Below are positions 35,954 to 45,460 of a stretch of DNA of 64,000 nt, in pieces. Source of the stretch: Desulfosarcina widdelii (GTDB lineage Bacteria; Desulfobacterota; Desulfobacteria; Desulfobacterales; Desulfosarcinaceae); the NCBI RefSeq assembly GCF_009688965.1, contig NZ_AP021875.1, positions 2,046,001 through 2,110,000 on the forward strand. The letters are read 5' to 3'. The position numbers were made by a program, and so were the translations under genes. Under the pieces are notes generated by a model. The model had not been told where the DNA came from. It did not search any database and saw nothing but the letters and a program-made list of their open reading frames with translations. The first letter of the stretch is position 1, and each line of letters starts with the position of its first letter.

Positions 35954-36229
35954 ATGAACAAGCTTGAGCTGATCCAGGCATTGAAGGACGCCACAAACCT
36001 TTCTAAATCCCAATCTGCCGCTGTTGTGGACATTTTCTTCAATGGAATGGCCGATGCCCTGGCCTGCGGTGATCGGGTGGAAATCCGCGGGTTATGCTCT
36101 TTTTTTGTCAAGGAATATGGTGCCTACATCGGGCGGAATCCGAAAACCGGCAAAAAGGTAAAAATTGCGCCAAAGAAGCTTCCGTTCTTCAAGCCGGGCA
36201 AGGAACTGAAGGATCGGGTTGATTTGTAG
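35954..36229 (+). CDS. HU/IHF-family DNA-binding protein
   Basis: A 91-residue HU/IHF protein. The N-terminal helices (KLELIQALKDATNLSKSQSA) lead to the beta-arm block GLCSFFVKEYGAYIGRNPKTGKKV, with the conserved Asn-Pro at the arm tip. It bends DNA as a homo- or heterodimer. A second HU gene lies 0.9 kb downstream, and the two flank a SEL1-repeat gene. A role in nucleoid structure or in mobile-element recombination is possible. Confidence 0.93.
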   Translation: MNKLELIQALKDATNLSKSQSAAVVDIFFNGMADALACGDRVEIRGLCSFFVKEYGAYIGRNPKTGKKVKIAPKKLPFFKPGKELKDRVDL

Positions 36230-36264
36230 ATCCCGTATAACACAAGGACAGACCACAATATAAA

Positions 36265-37026
36265 ATGAAAAGGAAACAAAAACGAAAAGGCGATACCAAC
36301 CAATCGTCTGCTGCATCCGCATACAAGAGAGGCGAGTATCTGTATTTCGAAAAAGGTGATCCTGATACCGCACTCAAATATTTCATAAAAGCTGCCAAGG
36401 CTGGATGTGCAAAGGCGTATGGAGAGATTGGGATAATCTTGCATCGCGAGAAGAATGAACCAGACGAGGCAGAAGAATGGTTCATAAAGGCTGAACGATC
36501 GAATTCTTTATTTCCAGCCGCACGATACGAATACGGAATGTTGCATTATCTGAGCAAGGACGATTGGGAAACTGGACTGAAATACTTGCTTGAATCTGCA
36601 GACCAGGGATTTGAACTGGCCTATGGTGATATCGGAAGCATCGTTTATATGTATAAAGAAAAAATAGATGAAGCGGAGGAATGGTTCAAAAAGGCGGAAC
36701 AATCCGATTGCCTCTTGGCTCCAGCTGCCTATTATTACGGGCTATTGTTATGGTTGGGAAAAGATAAATGGGAAGACAGTTTCAAATATTTCAAAAAATC
36801 AGCTGAAGAAGGATTTGAGCCTGCTTACGGTCAACTTGGTACGATTCTCTACCTGGAAAAATTCGATATTGATGAAGCGGAAAGATGGTTTGAAAAAGCT
36901 GAAAAGGCTGATTGCCTTGATGCCCCGCAAGCACATGATTACGGAATGCTATTGATTGAAGAGCGGGGCGAGACAGAGAAAGGCAAGAAATATTTGAAAA
37001 TAGCTGAAGAGGACGGTTACTTTTAA
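36265..37026 (+). CDS. SEL1-like repeat protein
   Basis: A 253-residue protein built of about six SEL1/TPR-like repeats of about 36 residues. Each has a unit like DTALKYFIKAAKAGCAKAYGEIG or DEAEEWFKKAEQSDC. There is no signal peptide, and the N-terminus is very basic (MKRKQKRKGD). Such solenoids bind proteins. No enzyme domain is present. It begins 35 nt after the first HU gene. Confidence 0.8.
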   Translation: MKRKQKRKGDTNQSSAASAYKRGEYLYFEKGDPDTALKYFIKAAKAGCAKAYGEIGIILHREKNEPDEAEEWFIKAERSNSLFPAARYEYGMLHYLSKDDWETGLKYLLESADQGFELAYGDIGSIVYMYKEKIDEAEEWFKKAEQSDCLLAPAAYYYGLLLWLGKDKWEDSFKYFKKSAEEGFEPAYGQLGTILYLEKFDIDEAERWFEKAEKADCLDAPQAHDYGMLLIEERGETEKGKKYLKIAEEDGYF

Positions 37027-37085
37027 GGAAACGGTGGGCAAGAGGCAATATACGGAGTTAACCCAAAACTCACACTGGAGGCCAC

Positions 37086-37349
37086 ATGACCAAAGCTGAA
37101 CTTATCGAGAAAATCGCCAAAGATGCCGACATTCCCAAAACCACCGCGAAGGCGGCATTTGATTCCGCGCTGGACGGTATCAAAAAGGGCCTCAAGAAAA
37201 GGAACAGCAAGGTCACCCTGGTCGGATTTGGGACCTTTAAAAATGTTTATCGGAAAACTCGGATGGGCCGTAACCCCCAGACGGGTGAAAAGATAAAAAT
37301 CAAAGGGCGCAGTGTAGTTACTTTCAAACCAAGCAAGAACCTTCCGTAG
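37086..37349 (+). CDS. HU-family DNA-binding protein
   Basis: An 87-residue HU protein with the typical start (MTKAELIEKIAKDADIPKTTAKAAF), the GFGTFKNVYRKTRMGRNPQTGE beta arm (split here as GFGTFKNVY, RKTRMGRNPQTGE) and the terminal TFKPSKNL. It differs clearly from the HU/IHF protein at 35954, so the two are not a recent duplication. CACTGGAGG precedes the ATG. Confidence 0.94.
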   Translation: MTKAELIEKIAKDADIPKTTAKAAFDSALDGIKKGLKKRNSKVTLVGFGTFKNVYRKTRMGRNPQTGEKIKIKGRSVVTFKPSKNLP

Positions 37350-37805
37350 CGACCTACTATTCTGTCATTCAGGGAGGACCATGTATCTGGTCCACTTTGT
37401 TTGGCAAGCGCTTCATCTTTCCATTACATACATGTAACATCTTGCTATTGTTTGTTTTTTTCAGCATATGGCAAGAAAGCTGTAGTTTTAGGAGAACCGT
37501 TTTTCGTGAGATAGCCTGAACATAAACCTGGTTACAAAAATAAGGCCCGCTTGATACGAGTTCGCGAGCTTTGCACAGTTGCGGCAACAGATAAAATGAT
37601 ACACGCTTGATCCATAACAGAAAAACGTGGTCGTATTCATCCTGATCATCGGTGCAGAAATTATTGAAGTCGGGCGTCGCTTCGAAGAATTTTAAACTGA
37701 TTGATTGTACTGCCTGCTTGTGCAACAAAGGCAGCTTGCCTTGCTCGATGTCGCCATTTTGAGTCTTTTTTCGAAAAAAACTGTTGATATTGTATAAGAG
37801 GACCC
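37350..37805. other. Intergenic stretch without a supported gene
   Basis: A minus-strand frame of 119 codons (37369-37728) exists. It has no ribosome-binding site and no family likeness, so I do not call it. No repeats or hairpins of note. Confidence 0.4.
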
Positions 37806-38828
37806 ATGATCGAAGAGCTGAAACTTAACCTGTTTCGCATTGAAATTCCGCTGCCCAAAACTCCGCTCAAATATTTGAACGCCTATGTGGTTCGGTCGGC
37901 AGAGAAAAATCTGCTCATCGATACCGGTCTGAACCATGAGGCCTGTCTAACCGCCATGCGAAGCGGTCTGAAAGAGATCGGGGTTTCACTGGACCATACC
38001 GATATTTTCATTACCCACCTGCATGCTGATCATTACAGCCTGGTTTCCCAACTGGCCACGCCGGCCACCCGGGTATGGTTCAACCGGCCGGACGCGGAAA
38101 TTGTGGAGTCCTGGGACGGCCTGGAGTGGATGTTCGACTATTCCAGCAGACACGGGTTTCCCGTGGACCGTTTGCGCCCGGCCCTGGCCGCCCATCCGGC
38201 CAGCAAATTCGGGTCCGAGTGGAACCCCGAATTCAAGATCATTGCAGATGGGCAGCAGCTTCAGTACGGCGATTATACCTTTATATGCGTCGAGACTCCC
38301 GGTCATACCCTGGGACATACCTGCCTGTACGAAGCGGAAAAGAGAATCCTGATTTCTGGGGATCATCTTCTCCTCGACATCACCCCAAATATTACGTGCT
38401 GGGCGGATGACCGCAACCCGCTGGGCAGCTATCTTAAGAGCCTGGAAAAGGTGGTCGAACTGGATGTCGACCTGGTATTGCCCGGCCACCGCCGGCTTTT
38501 CAACGACCACCGAGGCCGCATCCAGGAACTTCAGGATCATCATCAGCGCCGGCTTAACGAGGTGATGAATATCTTGGACGGCTCAACCTTGTGCGCCTAT
38601 GATATTGCCTCGCTGATGACCTGGGACATCCGAGCCGCGTCCTGGGATCATTTCCCCGTCGTTCAGCAGTGGTTTGCCACGGGTGAAGCCATCGCCCACC
38701 TGCGCTACTTGGAGGAGATGGGGCAGGTGGAGCGGCAGACGCATGACGGGGTCATCCAATTCCATAAAACAGAACGGACGCTTGAAGCAGAATACCTGAC
38801 GACTGGGCAGGTGAGTAATTCGCAATAG
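37806..38828 (+). CDS. Metallo-beta-lactamase fold hydrolase
   Basis: A 340-residue MBL-fold protein. The metal motif HxHxDH is THLHADHYSL (about 74-81). Further ligands are His in TPGHTLGHT (about 160), Asp in ISGDHLLLD, and His in LPGHRRLF (about 224). The C-terminal about 100 residues form a winged-helix-like domain common in RNase Z/glyoxalase II-like and LACTB2-like proteins. It probably hydrolyses a thioester, ester or nucleic acid; the sequence does not tell which. AGAGGA precedes the ATG. Confidence 0.88.
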   Translation: MIEELKLNLFRIEIPLPKTPLKYLNAYVVRSAEKNLLIDTGLNHEACLTAMRSGLKEIGVSLDHTDIFITHLHADHYSLVSQLATPATRVWFNRPDAEIVESWDGLEWMFDYSSRHGFPVDRLRPALAAHPASKFGSEWNPEFKIIADGQQLQYGDYTFICVETPGHTLGHTCLYEAEKRILISGDHLLLDITPNITCWADDRNPLGSYLKSLEKVVELDVDLVLPGHRRLFNDHRGRIQELQDHHQRRLNEVMNILDGSTLCAYDIASLMTWDIRAASWDHFPVVQQWFATGEAIAHLRYLEEMGQVERQTHDGVIQFHKTERTLEAEYLTTGQVSNSQ

Positions 38829-40281
38829 GGTGCTTCACGTATAAAATTGTCTGCGTTGTCAATGCCACCACTACCGTGATAAATCGCAATCTGGGGTAAG
38901 GATATCCTCCTCAGAATATAAAGCCTTTGCAGCCCTCTCTCGAACTGCTTTTCAAACTTGGCATTATCCACCTCCCAACCAGTGCAGCGTTTGTGTAACT
39001 AAAATTTTAAAAAACGAGTCACAAAGCATTTTGATCAAGGTACTCGGCCCTGAGTGTTCGGGGACGTGAGGGTTGAAATTTATGCTCATATGACGAAGAA
39101 TGAAGCCTTCACCGCCCTCGACACGATGGTTTTCGGCAACCAATCTACAAAAAATTGAATGAGTACGACGTGACAACGCCTCGTCATTATTCCCAATTGA
39201 TCGAATTTTCTCCGAAAAACCAAAAATAGAGCATGAGGGAGCGCCAACCGAAACAAATATAATGCAAATGCAATATTTTTTTTTGCGTACGACGAGTTAT
39301 AAATAACGATCATCAATTTCCCGAAAAATTATTTTTGTCTCTATCAATGTTTCCCCTCTGTTTAGTTTTCATGCGGGTTTAAAAGAAGATGTCCCAGCAC
39401 AAAATGTGAGGGATTTCGTGCTGGGACATCAGGAGGTGAGAGTATGATGGAGTGGAAATCATGAATCTTCCATCCTCTCAGCTAAATAAATACAAATCAC
39501 ATGCCAAAATGGCCAGGAGTCGCAAGCGGTCCAGGTGGTGAACCTGTTTAACGCAGGAAATTTTGAACGCAACCACTATCGGGGGCGTACCTATACGCAG
39601 GCAAGTATCTAATAAGTGTTTTCAATCCATCTGATCGCTTCCGCACGCTGATTGTACCCAGATACCTTTGTGTGGTCGAAAGATTTGCGTGTCGGAGGAT
39701 AGCTTTTGAAATAATTTCAATAGGTATGCAGGATTGATATACAAAAGTTTCCTAATGCCGACGTAGATCATACGGTCTGAGTTTGACACCGACCATTTTA
39801 CCAGATTTGATCACCATGATTCTGGCTGCTTCATAGGAAGCCAGAAATTGCCGTCATGGTGGGTGGAAACCATCGCCCTGTTCAGCCTGGTTGCAATCCT
39901 CGATTTAACACCACTGCCTGATCACACTGGCGCATTGCTTGCTCGTCAAGTCGGGGCTTCCATATTCGCAGACGAAACCGTTCCTAACAGGAAGGTTGCG
40001 TTACCAAGCGTTACCTAATGGGGGGCGAAGTTTATGGAAAACTCTTTTTTCGACCGTCAATCAAGGCGATTGGTATCTCCGCAAAGGAACACCACATTAT
40101 GGCTATGTGCTCATCGGGTATTAAACGCGATCTGTACTATATGGACCATGGACTCGCTATTTTCGGCATGATTTTTGTTTATTTTATCGAACAAGTTGAA
40201 TGGTGAGATTTACCAGGCCAGCATTTTCTTTCGCCGGTCACCAGCGCCAAATCAACCAACTCATGGAAAGAGGTCGATACG
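38829..40281. other. Gene-poor region of about 1.45 kb
   Basis: I find no convincing gene on either strand. It contains the perfect hairpin at 39388-39430 with a following AGGAGGTGA and very short frames. A 36-codon stretch of protein-like sequence (VVNLFNAGNFERNHYRGR) at about 39505-39612 may be a relic. Confidence 0.45.
39388..39430 (+). repeat. Perfect 13-bp hairpin followed by a ribosome-binding site
   Basis: GATGTCCCAGCAC (39388-39400) and GTGCTGGGACATC (39418-39430) are perfect complements. AGGAGGTGA follows at once. The only frames behind it are a 6-codon frame (MMEWKS) and a 26-codon frame starting MNLPSSQ. It could be a leader or the scar of a lost gene. Confidence 0.5.
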
Positions 40282-40785
40282 ATGAAAGAGCCGTCACCGA
40301 CGATTGAATTTTCACCCATTGGTATCATTCGTACTCCATATGAGAATCAAGCCCCTTATCAGCCGATAGTTGAGGATCAGGGCGAATTTCGTATCGAGGT
40401 GTTTCCCGCCTACAGTGATGGCCTTTTTCAACTGGCCCGATTTCATTACATCTATGTGATCTGCCAATTGCACAAATCCACAGGCGTCCATTCTCTATCT
40501 ATCAAACCTCCCTGGACAACCGATACGACAGTGGGAATTTTTGCCAGCCGTTCCCCCAAGCGACCCAACCGGATCGGACTAAGTATCGTACGTCTGGAGC
40601 GTATTGAAGAAAACGTACTACACACCTCCGGGATTGATGTTTTTGATGGAACGCCTCTTTTGGACATCAAACCCTATATTCAAGAACTGGATGTCAAACC
40701 GACAGCGAACTATGGGTGGCTTGACGATCTTGATGACCGGGACCACTTGATGCTTCACATCAAAGGAATTGCCCACGAATCGTAA
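40282..40785 (+). CDS. trmO: TrmO-family tRNA N6-threonylcarbamoyladenosine methyltransferase
   Basis: A 167-residue TrmO/YaeB (VirR) protein. It is expected to methylate t6A at position 37 of some ANN-decoding tRNAs using SAM. Family blocks are FSPIGIIRTPYEN at the N-terminus, the central GIFASRSPKRPNRIGLS (about 92-108) and GTPLLDIKPYI (about 133-143). The beta-barrel arrangement is complete, but the C-terminal extension of long E. coli-type TrmO is absent. AAAGAGG precedes the ATG. No tRNA-related neighbour. Confidence 0.88.
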   Translation: MKEPSPTIEFSPIGIIRTPYENQAPYQPIVEDQGEFRIEVFPAYSDGLFQLARFHYIYVICQLHKSTGVHSLSIKPPWTTDTTVGIFASRSPKRPNRIGLSIVRLERIEENVLHTSGIDVFDGTPLLDIKPYIQELDVKPTANYGWLDDLDDRDHLMLHIKGIAHES

Positions 40786-41285
40786 GGATGGACTGCTGCC
40801 TGGGCGCTTTCGGCTCCTGACCACAAAAAAACCATTTTCGCTAATTAGGCACCCTATGTTCACATTAATATATGGCAACCATGAATTGGAAAAATTTAAA
40901 AACGGTTGATTTCCATACATAAGATCCGCGACCATGCCTAATAATCGCTGGAGCAACGTAAGCACCGGTTTGGAAAAACTGTAGCGGAATGCAACGCCCG
41001 TATCGTCAGGAGGAATCGCAAGATTAAACGCGATAAATTCGTCATCGAAAAGGATTTTTCGACCTGGAAACCATGAGAAGAGGTCCATAATGGAAAAACG
41101 CATCCGGACACAGATTAACCGTCCTTCCCAGATGGGAACATTGGATGTGCAAGGCAAGTCCCTGGTTGCCAGCATTCGCCAAACGGATACCCGCACGACG
41201 CCTCTTCATAAAACACCCCTCGAGTACTTTACCATACCATACCTGGCGTAGCATTTCCCCACAATTTTTTCGATTGGGTACGTCC
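40786..41285. other. Intergenic region upstream of the DHH-CBS gene
   Basis: About 500 nt with no supported gene. It should contain the promoter for the DHH-CBS and cyclase pair. No clear promoter motif is assigned. Confidence 0.4.
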
Positions 41286-42635
41286 ATGGAAATCGTAACG
41301 ACACATAAAGGAACTGATTTGGATGCGCTGGCTTCCGTCGTTGCGGCGCAACTGTTGTTTCCGGAATCGATTGGCGTTCTTCCCCAATCCCTGAATCCCA
41401 ATGTTCGGTCGTTCATTTCTCTTCACAGAGATCTGTTTGCCTTTTCTCGCTCATCAGAAATCGATGTCCGTCGCGTCACACGTCTCATCGTCGTCGATAC
41501 CCATCAGTGGTCACGGTTGGACGGCCTACAGCAACTCAAAGAAAAAAAAGACCTCGAACTCCTTTTGTTCGATCATCACCACGGCGATACCGACCTTAAT
41601 CCAACTTGGGAATACCGGGATTCCGTAGGCGCCAATATCACCTTGATGCTACGGCAACTGAAAGACACACAAACAAAGCTGGCACCAATTCATGCCAGTC
41701 TCTTTCTGGCCGGGCTCTACGAAGACACTGGAAACCTGACCTTCTCTTCGACGACGCCCGAAGATGCCCGGGCCGCGGCGTTGTTGTTTGAAAGCGGCGC
41801 CGATCTGAAAATTCTCAGCGCTTTCGTCACCCCGGCATACAGTAAAAAACAAAAAGATCTGTTGTTTGACATGCTTCGGACCGCAAACCGGTTAACGCTG
41901 AACGACTGGGTGGTCAGTATCAATCAGCTACGGGTAACAGAACATATCGACAATCTGGCGATTTTGGTTCAGATGGTCAGACAAGTCTTGAATGTGGACG
42001 CCGCATTCGGCCTTTTCCTGCTTGACAATGACCGGTGTCTAATCATCGGACGCAGTACGACCGACGACATCAACGTCGGTGCAATCATGCGCTGCATGGG
42101 CGGCGGAGGGCATCCCGGCGCCGGCGCCGCCATGATCAAGGCGGTCAATCCAGGGGTCCTCGTGGCATGGATACGCATCTTGATCAGTGGAGAGAGTCGG
42201 GTGGCAGGGCAGGTTCAAGATTTGATGACCGTGCCTGTCTTCACTCTGATGCCGGAAACACCCATGGAAACGGCATTGCAAGCCCTCCGGAATCGAGGGA
42301 TTCACGGGGCTCCTGTAGTGGACGGAGATCGGCTGCTGGGGATAATTTCGATGCGTGATCGGAGGCGTTTGAAAAAACCTGGGCAATACCGGCATGCTGT
42401 AAAGACCTTCATGAGCCAACCTGTCCACACGATCTCGCCGGACAAAAGCCCGGCGGCAGCGGCCCACCGGATGGTGAAACACGACATCGGACGATTGCCA
42501 GTGGTGGCGGAGGGGAAACTGGTCGGCATCCTCACCCGATCCGATGCCATGGGGCATTTTTACGGACTTTGTCCCCTCGACGGCCATCTTGGCCCTGTCA
42601 TGACAAACCCTGTGTACAAAAATGCGGCACCATGA
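41286..42635 (+). CDS. DHH-family phosphoesterase with two CBS domains
   Basis: A 449-residue protein. The N-terminal DHH domain has THKGTDLDALAS, VDTHQW, FDHHHGD (about 98-104) and GLYEDTGN. The DHHA1 domain follows with MGGGGHPGAGAA (about 277-288). Residues about 310-435 are a CBS pair (VMTP-like LMTVPVFTL and FMSQPVHTI starts). It lacks the nucleotidyltransferase found in DHH-CBS-tRNA-NT proteins. Its stop overlaps the diadenylate cyclase start as ATGA. DHH-DHHA1 enzymes include c-di-AMP and pApA phosphodiesterases, so it may degrade the product of its neighbour, with CBS domains sensing adenine nucleotides (inference). Confidence 0.87.
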   Translation: MEIVTTHKGTDLDALASVVAAQLLFPESIGVLPQSLNPNVRSFISLHRDLFAFSRSSEIDVRRVTRLIVVDTHQWSRLDGLQQLKEKKDLELLLFDHHHGDTDLNPTWEYRDSVGANITLMLRQLKDTQTKLAPIHASLFLAGLYEDTGNLTFSSTTPEDARAAALLFESGADLKILSAFVTPAYSKKQKDLLFDMLRTANRLTLNDWVVSINQLRVTEHIDNLAILVQMVRQVLNVDAAFGLFLLDNDRCLIIGRSTTDDINVGAIMRCMGGGGHPGAGAAMIKAVNPGVLVAWIRILISGESRVAGQVQDLMTVPVFTLMPETPMETALQALRNRGIHGAPVVDGDRLLGIISMRDRRRLKKPGQYRHAVKTFMSQPVHTISPDKSPAAAAHRMVKHDIGRLPVVAEGKLVGILTRSDAMGHFYGLCPLDGHLGPVMTNPVYKNAAP

Positions 42636-43231
42636 ACAGCTTCTATGAAATCTGTGCGGGCAAAAACAATTGCGACGCTTCCACATTGGAGCAGACCATC
42701 CAGTTGGCGGTGGAAATCGCCCGCGAGGGCCGGGAAGGACGAAAAATAGGTACACTTTTCGTGGTCAGTGATAAAAAAGCGGTCCTGAAGCGATCACGGC
42801 CGCTTATCCTCGACCCCTTATATGGACATCCGGAACAACGGAAAAGACTGTGCGATCAGGATGTGCGCGAAACCGTTAAGGAACTTGCGCAGCTGGACGG
42901 AGCTTTTATAGTTTCCGGAGACGGAGTGGTTGTATCAGCGGCCCGCTACATCAACGCATCTTCCAGACGCATTGATCTGCCCCTGGGTCTTGGAAGCCGG
43001 CACGTGGCCGCTGCCTCCATCAGCCGCGACACGCGGGCAGTCGCGGTGGTGGTTTCCGAAAGCGCCATTGTCCGTGTTTTCAACGATGGCCGTCTAATAG
43101 CGGAAATCATTCCCGAAGTATGGCTTTTCGCTCAGGAAGCGACCAAGATCAAAAGCCCGCGGCTTGAAAGAACCATTGGGGACGTGAAAATCATCGCCGA
43201 AACCCTGGAAAAATACAACCCCACGAATTAA
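42632..43231 (+). CDS. DisA_N-type diadenylate cyclase
   Basis: A 199-residue soluble DAC-domain protein expected to make c-di-AMP from two ATP. The catalytic DGA motif is in QLDGAFIVSGDGVVVSAARY (about 89-108). The second motif is GSRHVAAASISRDTRAVAVVV (about 125-145), where the third residue of the usual RHR is Val. No membrane helices (unlike CdaA) and no DisA DNA-binding domain. The start is fixed by the ATGA overlap with the DHH-CBS gene. Confidence 0.85.
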   Translation: MNSFYEICAGKNNCDASTLEQTIQLAVEIAREGREGRKIGTLFVVSDKKAVLKRSRPLILDPLYGHPEQRKRLCDQDVRETVKELAQLDGAFIVSGDGVVVSAARYINASSRRIDLPLGLGSRHVAAASISRDTRAVAVVVSESAIVRVFNDGRLIAEIIPEVWLFAQEATKIKSPRLERTIGDVKIIAETLEKYNPTN

Positions 43232-43241
43232 ACCGTGGGGT
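43218..43241 (+). terminator. Hairpin at the end of the cyclase gene
   Basis: ACCCCACG (43218-43225) pairs with CGTGGGGT (43234-43241), overlapping the stop codon. No T-run follows, so it may be a weak terminator or a 3' stabiliser. Confidence 0.45.
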
Positions 43242-43482
43242 AACTATATCACACTAAACCGTTTTAAGCGGCAACTTCAAGACCGATCCGCTCTAAATGA
43301 ACACCCTTCATTTCCTCCTTGAACCTGCTGCTCACAGATGCAAATCAATTATGGCATGAATGTTGATAATTACGTTTGCCAGGTCAATTGGAATCAAGTG
43401 CGCGATTCTGCAAAATGGATCAACCGAGAACAATGACAGTTAAGGAATGCTTTCGTTTTTTAAGTAAAGGAGAGGCAAGCAA

Positions 43483-44814
43483 ATGGAAAAACGGGATGTG
43501 ATCATTATTGGAGGGGGACCAGCTGGACGTACCATCGCTCATATGCTGCATCAACTCGGTCAGGGCTTGTCCGTCACACTGATCAAGGATGAAAAAATAA
43601 ATGTAAACCGTTGCGCGGTGCCCTATGGCATCCCGGATCAAATGCCTCTGGAGAAATTTCAGATACCCAATTCGCTGGTAACGGATTTCGGTACCGAGCT
43701 GGTCGTTGACCGGGTGACTGAGATCAATACCGAAAAAAAACAGGTTTCCACGGCCCATGGTGGTGTGTACGCGTACAACCACCTCGTATTATCAACCGGC
43801 TCACGGCCCCTTATCCCGCCGATTCCCGGAGTGGAGAGTGAAGCAATCACCCCCGTACGATCTCTTGAGGACTTGTCTGCCCTGCGGCGGTTGGCCGCAA
43901 CCGGCAAACGCGCCGTGGTGGTCGGCGGTGGCTATATCGGCATCGAAGTCGCGGTGGTGCTGCGGCAAATGGGGCTCGCTGTGACCGTGGTGGAAATGCT
44001 TCCCTCCATCCTCATGGCAACGACTGAGCCCGAATTCATTCAATTGGTGAACGATGAATTGGAATGCAAAGGGCTTCGCCTCCTGACCGGGGAGAAAGTG
44101 GTCGAATTCATCCATTCAGCCGAGGACCAGATATCTGTAAAACTAGGCTCCGGGAATGCGCTGCCTGCGGATTTTGTGGTTCTCTCGGTGGGTGTGGTTC
44201 CCAACATGACGCTGGCAGCCGAAGCAGGCATCCGCACCAGTCCGTTGGGCATCTGGGTGGATGAACAGTTGCGTACCGATGCCCAAGATGTTTACGCTTG
44301 CGGAGACTGTGCCCAAAAGAGGTCTTTGGTCACCGGAGAACCAACCCGCGGGGAGTTCGGGACCAATGCGGTTTTCATGGCGCGCACCGTTGCCCGCAAC
44401 ATCTTGGGACAGCAGAGAACTGATCCCGGCGTCCTCAATGCCAATGTCACCGCCGTGTATGATTACAGCCTTGGCTCCGCCGGACTGACCGAACAGATGG
44501 CCAAAGACGCCGGTTTGGATGTCCTCACGGGCTATTCTGAGGTATTGAGCAAATACCCCATGATGCCCCAGGTGGATACCATCCGAACCAAGCTGGTGTT
44601 TAACCAGAAAAACCGCAGGCTGATCGGTGGCAGCGTTCTGCGCAAAGGAAATTGTTCGGCCCATAATATCGATTTCATCTCCTTTGCCATTCAGATGGGC
44701 GCAACCATGGACGATCTTCTGAACTATCAGTATGCCACCCATCCGGAGCTCGCTGCAAAACCGTCCGACAATATGTACGTGTTTGCAACCAAAGACGCCC
44801 TGGGAAATGCGTAA
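43483..44814 (+). CDS. CoA-disulfide reductase / NADH oxidase-like flavoprotein
   Basis: A 443-residue FAD/NAD(P)-dependent pyridine nucleotide-disulfide oxidoreductase. The FAD motif is VIIIGGGPAGRTIAHML at the N-terminus. The single redox Cys is in NRCAVPYG (about 42-49), as in CoA-disulfide reductases, NADH oxidases and persulfide reductases. The NAD(P) motif is AVVVGGGYIGIEVAVVL (about 145-161) and the second FAD motif is VYACGDCAQ. The dimerisation domain is complete. Substrate may be CoA disulfide, persulfide or oxygen. AAAGGAGAGG precedes the ATG. Confidence 0.88.
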   Translation: MEKRDVIIIGGGPAGRTIAHMLHQLGQGLSVTLIKDEKINVNRCAVPYGIPDQMPLEKFQIPNSLVTDFGTELVVDRVTEINTEKKQVSTAHGGVYAYNHLVLSTGSRPLIPPIPGVESEAITPVRSLEDLSALRRLAATGKRAVVVGGGYIGIEVAVVLRQMGLAVTVVEMLPSILMATTEPEFIQLVNDELECKGLRLLTGEKVVEFIHSAEDQISVKLGSGNALPADFVVLSVGVVPNMTLAAEAGIRTSPLGIWVDEQLRTDAQDVYACGDCAQKRSLVTGEPTRGEFGTNAVFMARTVARNILGQQRTDPGVLNANVTAVYDYSLGSAGLTEQMAKDAGLDVLTGYSEVLSKYPMMPQVDTIRTKLVFNQKNRRLIGGSVLRKGNCSAHNIDFISFAIQMGATMDDLLNYQYATHPELAAKPSDNMYVFATKDALGNA

Positions 44815-44846
44815 CCGACGAGTCCTGCCCAGCTACCGATAGAATC

Positions 44847-45460
44847 ATGAGGACGGGTGGAAGCGACGGCGCCAATCGCACGACAAAAAGTAACTTTCTG
44901 GCGTTTCTTTGGCATGCACTTTTTTTGGCGTTTGTATCCACGTTTATCGACGTCAACACCATCCTCTCCTCTTTTATTTTGAAGATTGGCGGCTCAGGCA
45001 CTCATGTGGGCATCCTTACAGGCGTCTCGATCGGACTACCTTGATAACCCAGCTCTTGTTTGCTGGATTCCTTGCAGGACAAAAGCACAAAAAGCCGTTT
45101 TTATTTTTGGGGTTTTATCAGCGGGTTTTTGCGCTGTCGGGCATGGGCTATACCATTGCCGGTTCAAGTGATCCCACATAGCTTTTTACGTTGGTATTTT
45201 TCTGGATCGGAATCTTTTCAGTCAGTGGCGCTTTGGCTGGTATCTCCTATACAGATATTCTCGGGAAAAGCCTTCCAATGCCTTCTGCGCAGGTATCAGC
45301 GGTGCGCTCAGTCTGACCAAGGTTCTCTTCCCAATCGCTGCCGGGGTGCTGATCCAGGTCTTCACGTTTACAATCATTTTTACCGCTACCGCATTGTTTT
45401 TAGCGGCGTCCCTATGGTTCATTGTACAAATACGGTGCCCCCATCGGCTCAATAGCTAAA
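44847..45460 (+). pseudogene. Decayed MFS transporter gene
   Basis: Transporter-like hydrophobic pieces occur in succession in different frames: a 65-codon start (FLWHALFLAFVSTFIDVNTI, then GGSGTHVGILTGVS), then LITQLLFAGFLAGQKHKKPF, and a last piece ending LSLTKVLFPIAAGVLIQV near 45350-45455. The total is much shorter than a 12-helix MFS protein, so frameshifts and a deletion have destroyed it. Two adjacent stops end the first frame, which rules out a single Sec codon. Confidence 0.65.

Noticed and set aside
37369..37728. 119-codon minus-strand frame
   Set aside because: No ribosome-binding site and no recognisable domain; kept only as a remark on the intergenic stretch.
39939..40206. Two overlapping plus-strand frames of about 60 codons
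   Set aside because: No ribosome-binding site, low complexity of evidence, and they overlap each other in different frames.
40618..41196. 192-codon minus-strand frame between trmO and the DHH-CBS gene
   Set aside because: Partly antisense to trmO, low protein character, no start signal.
44847..45041. Possible selenocysteine read-through in the MFS-like gene
   Set aside because: The frame ends in TGA followed at once by TAA, and similarity continues in another frame, so it is a frameshifted pseudogene.
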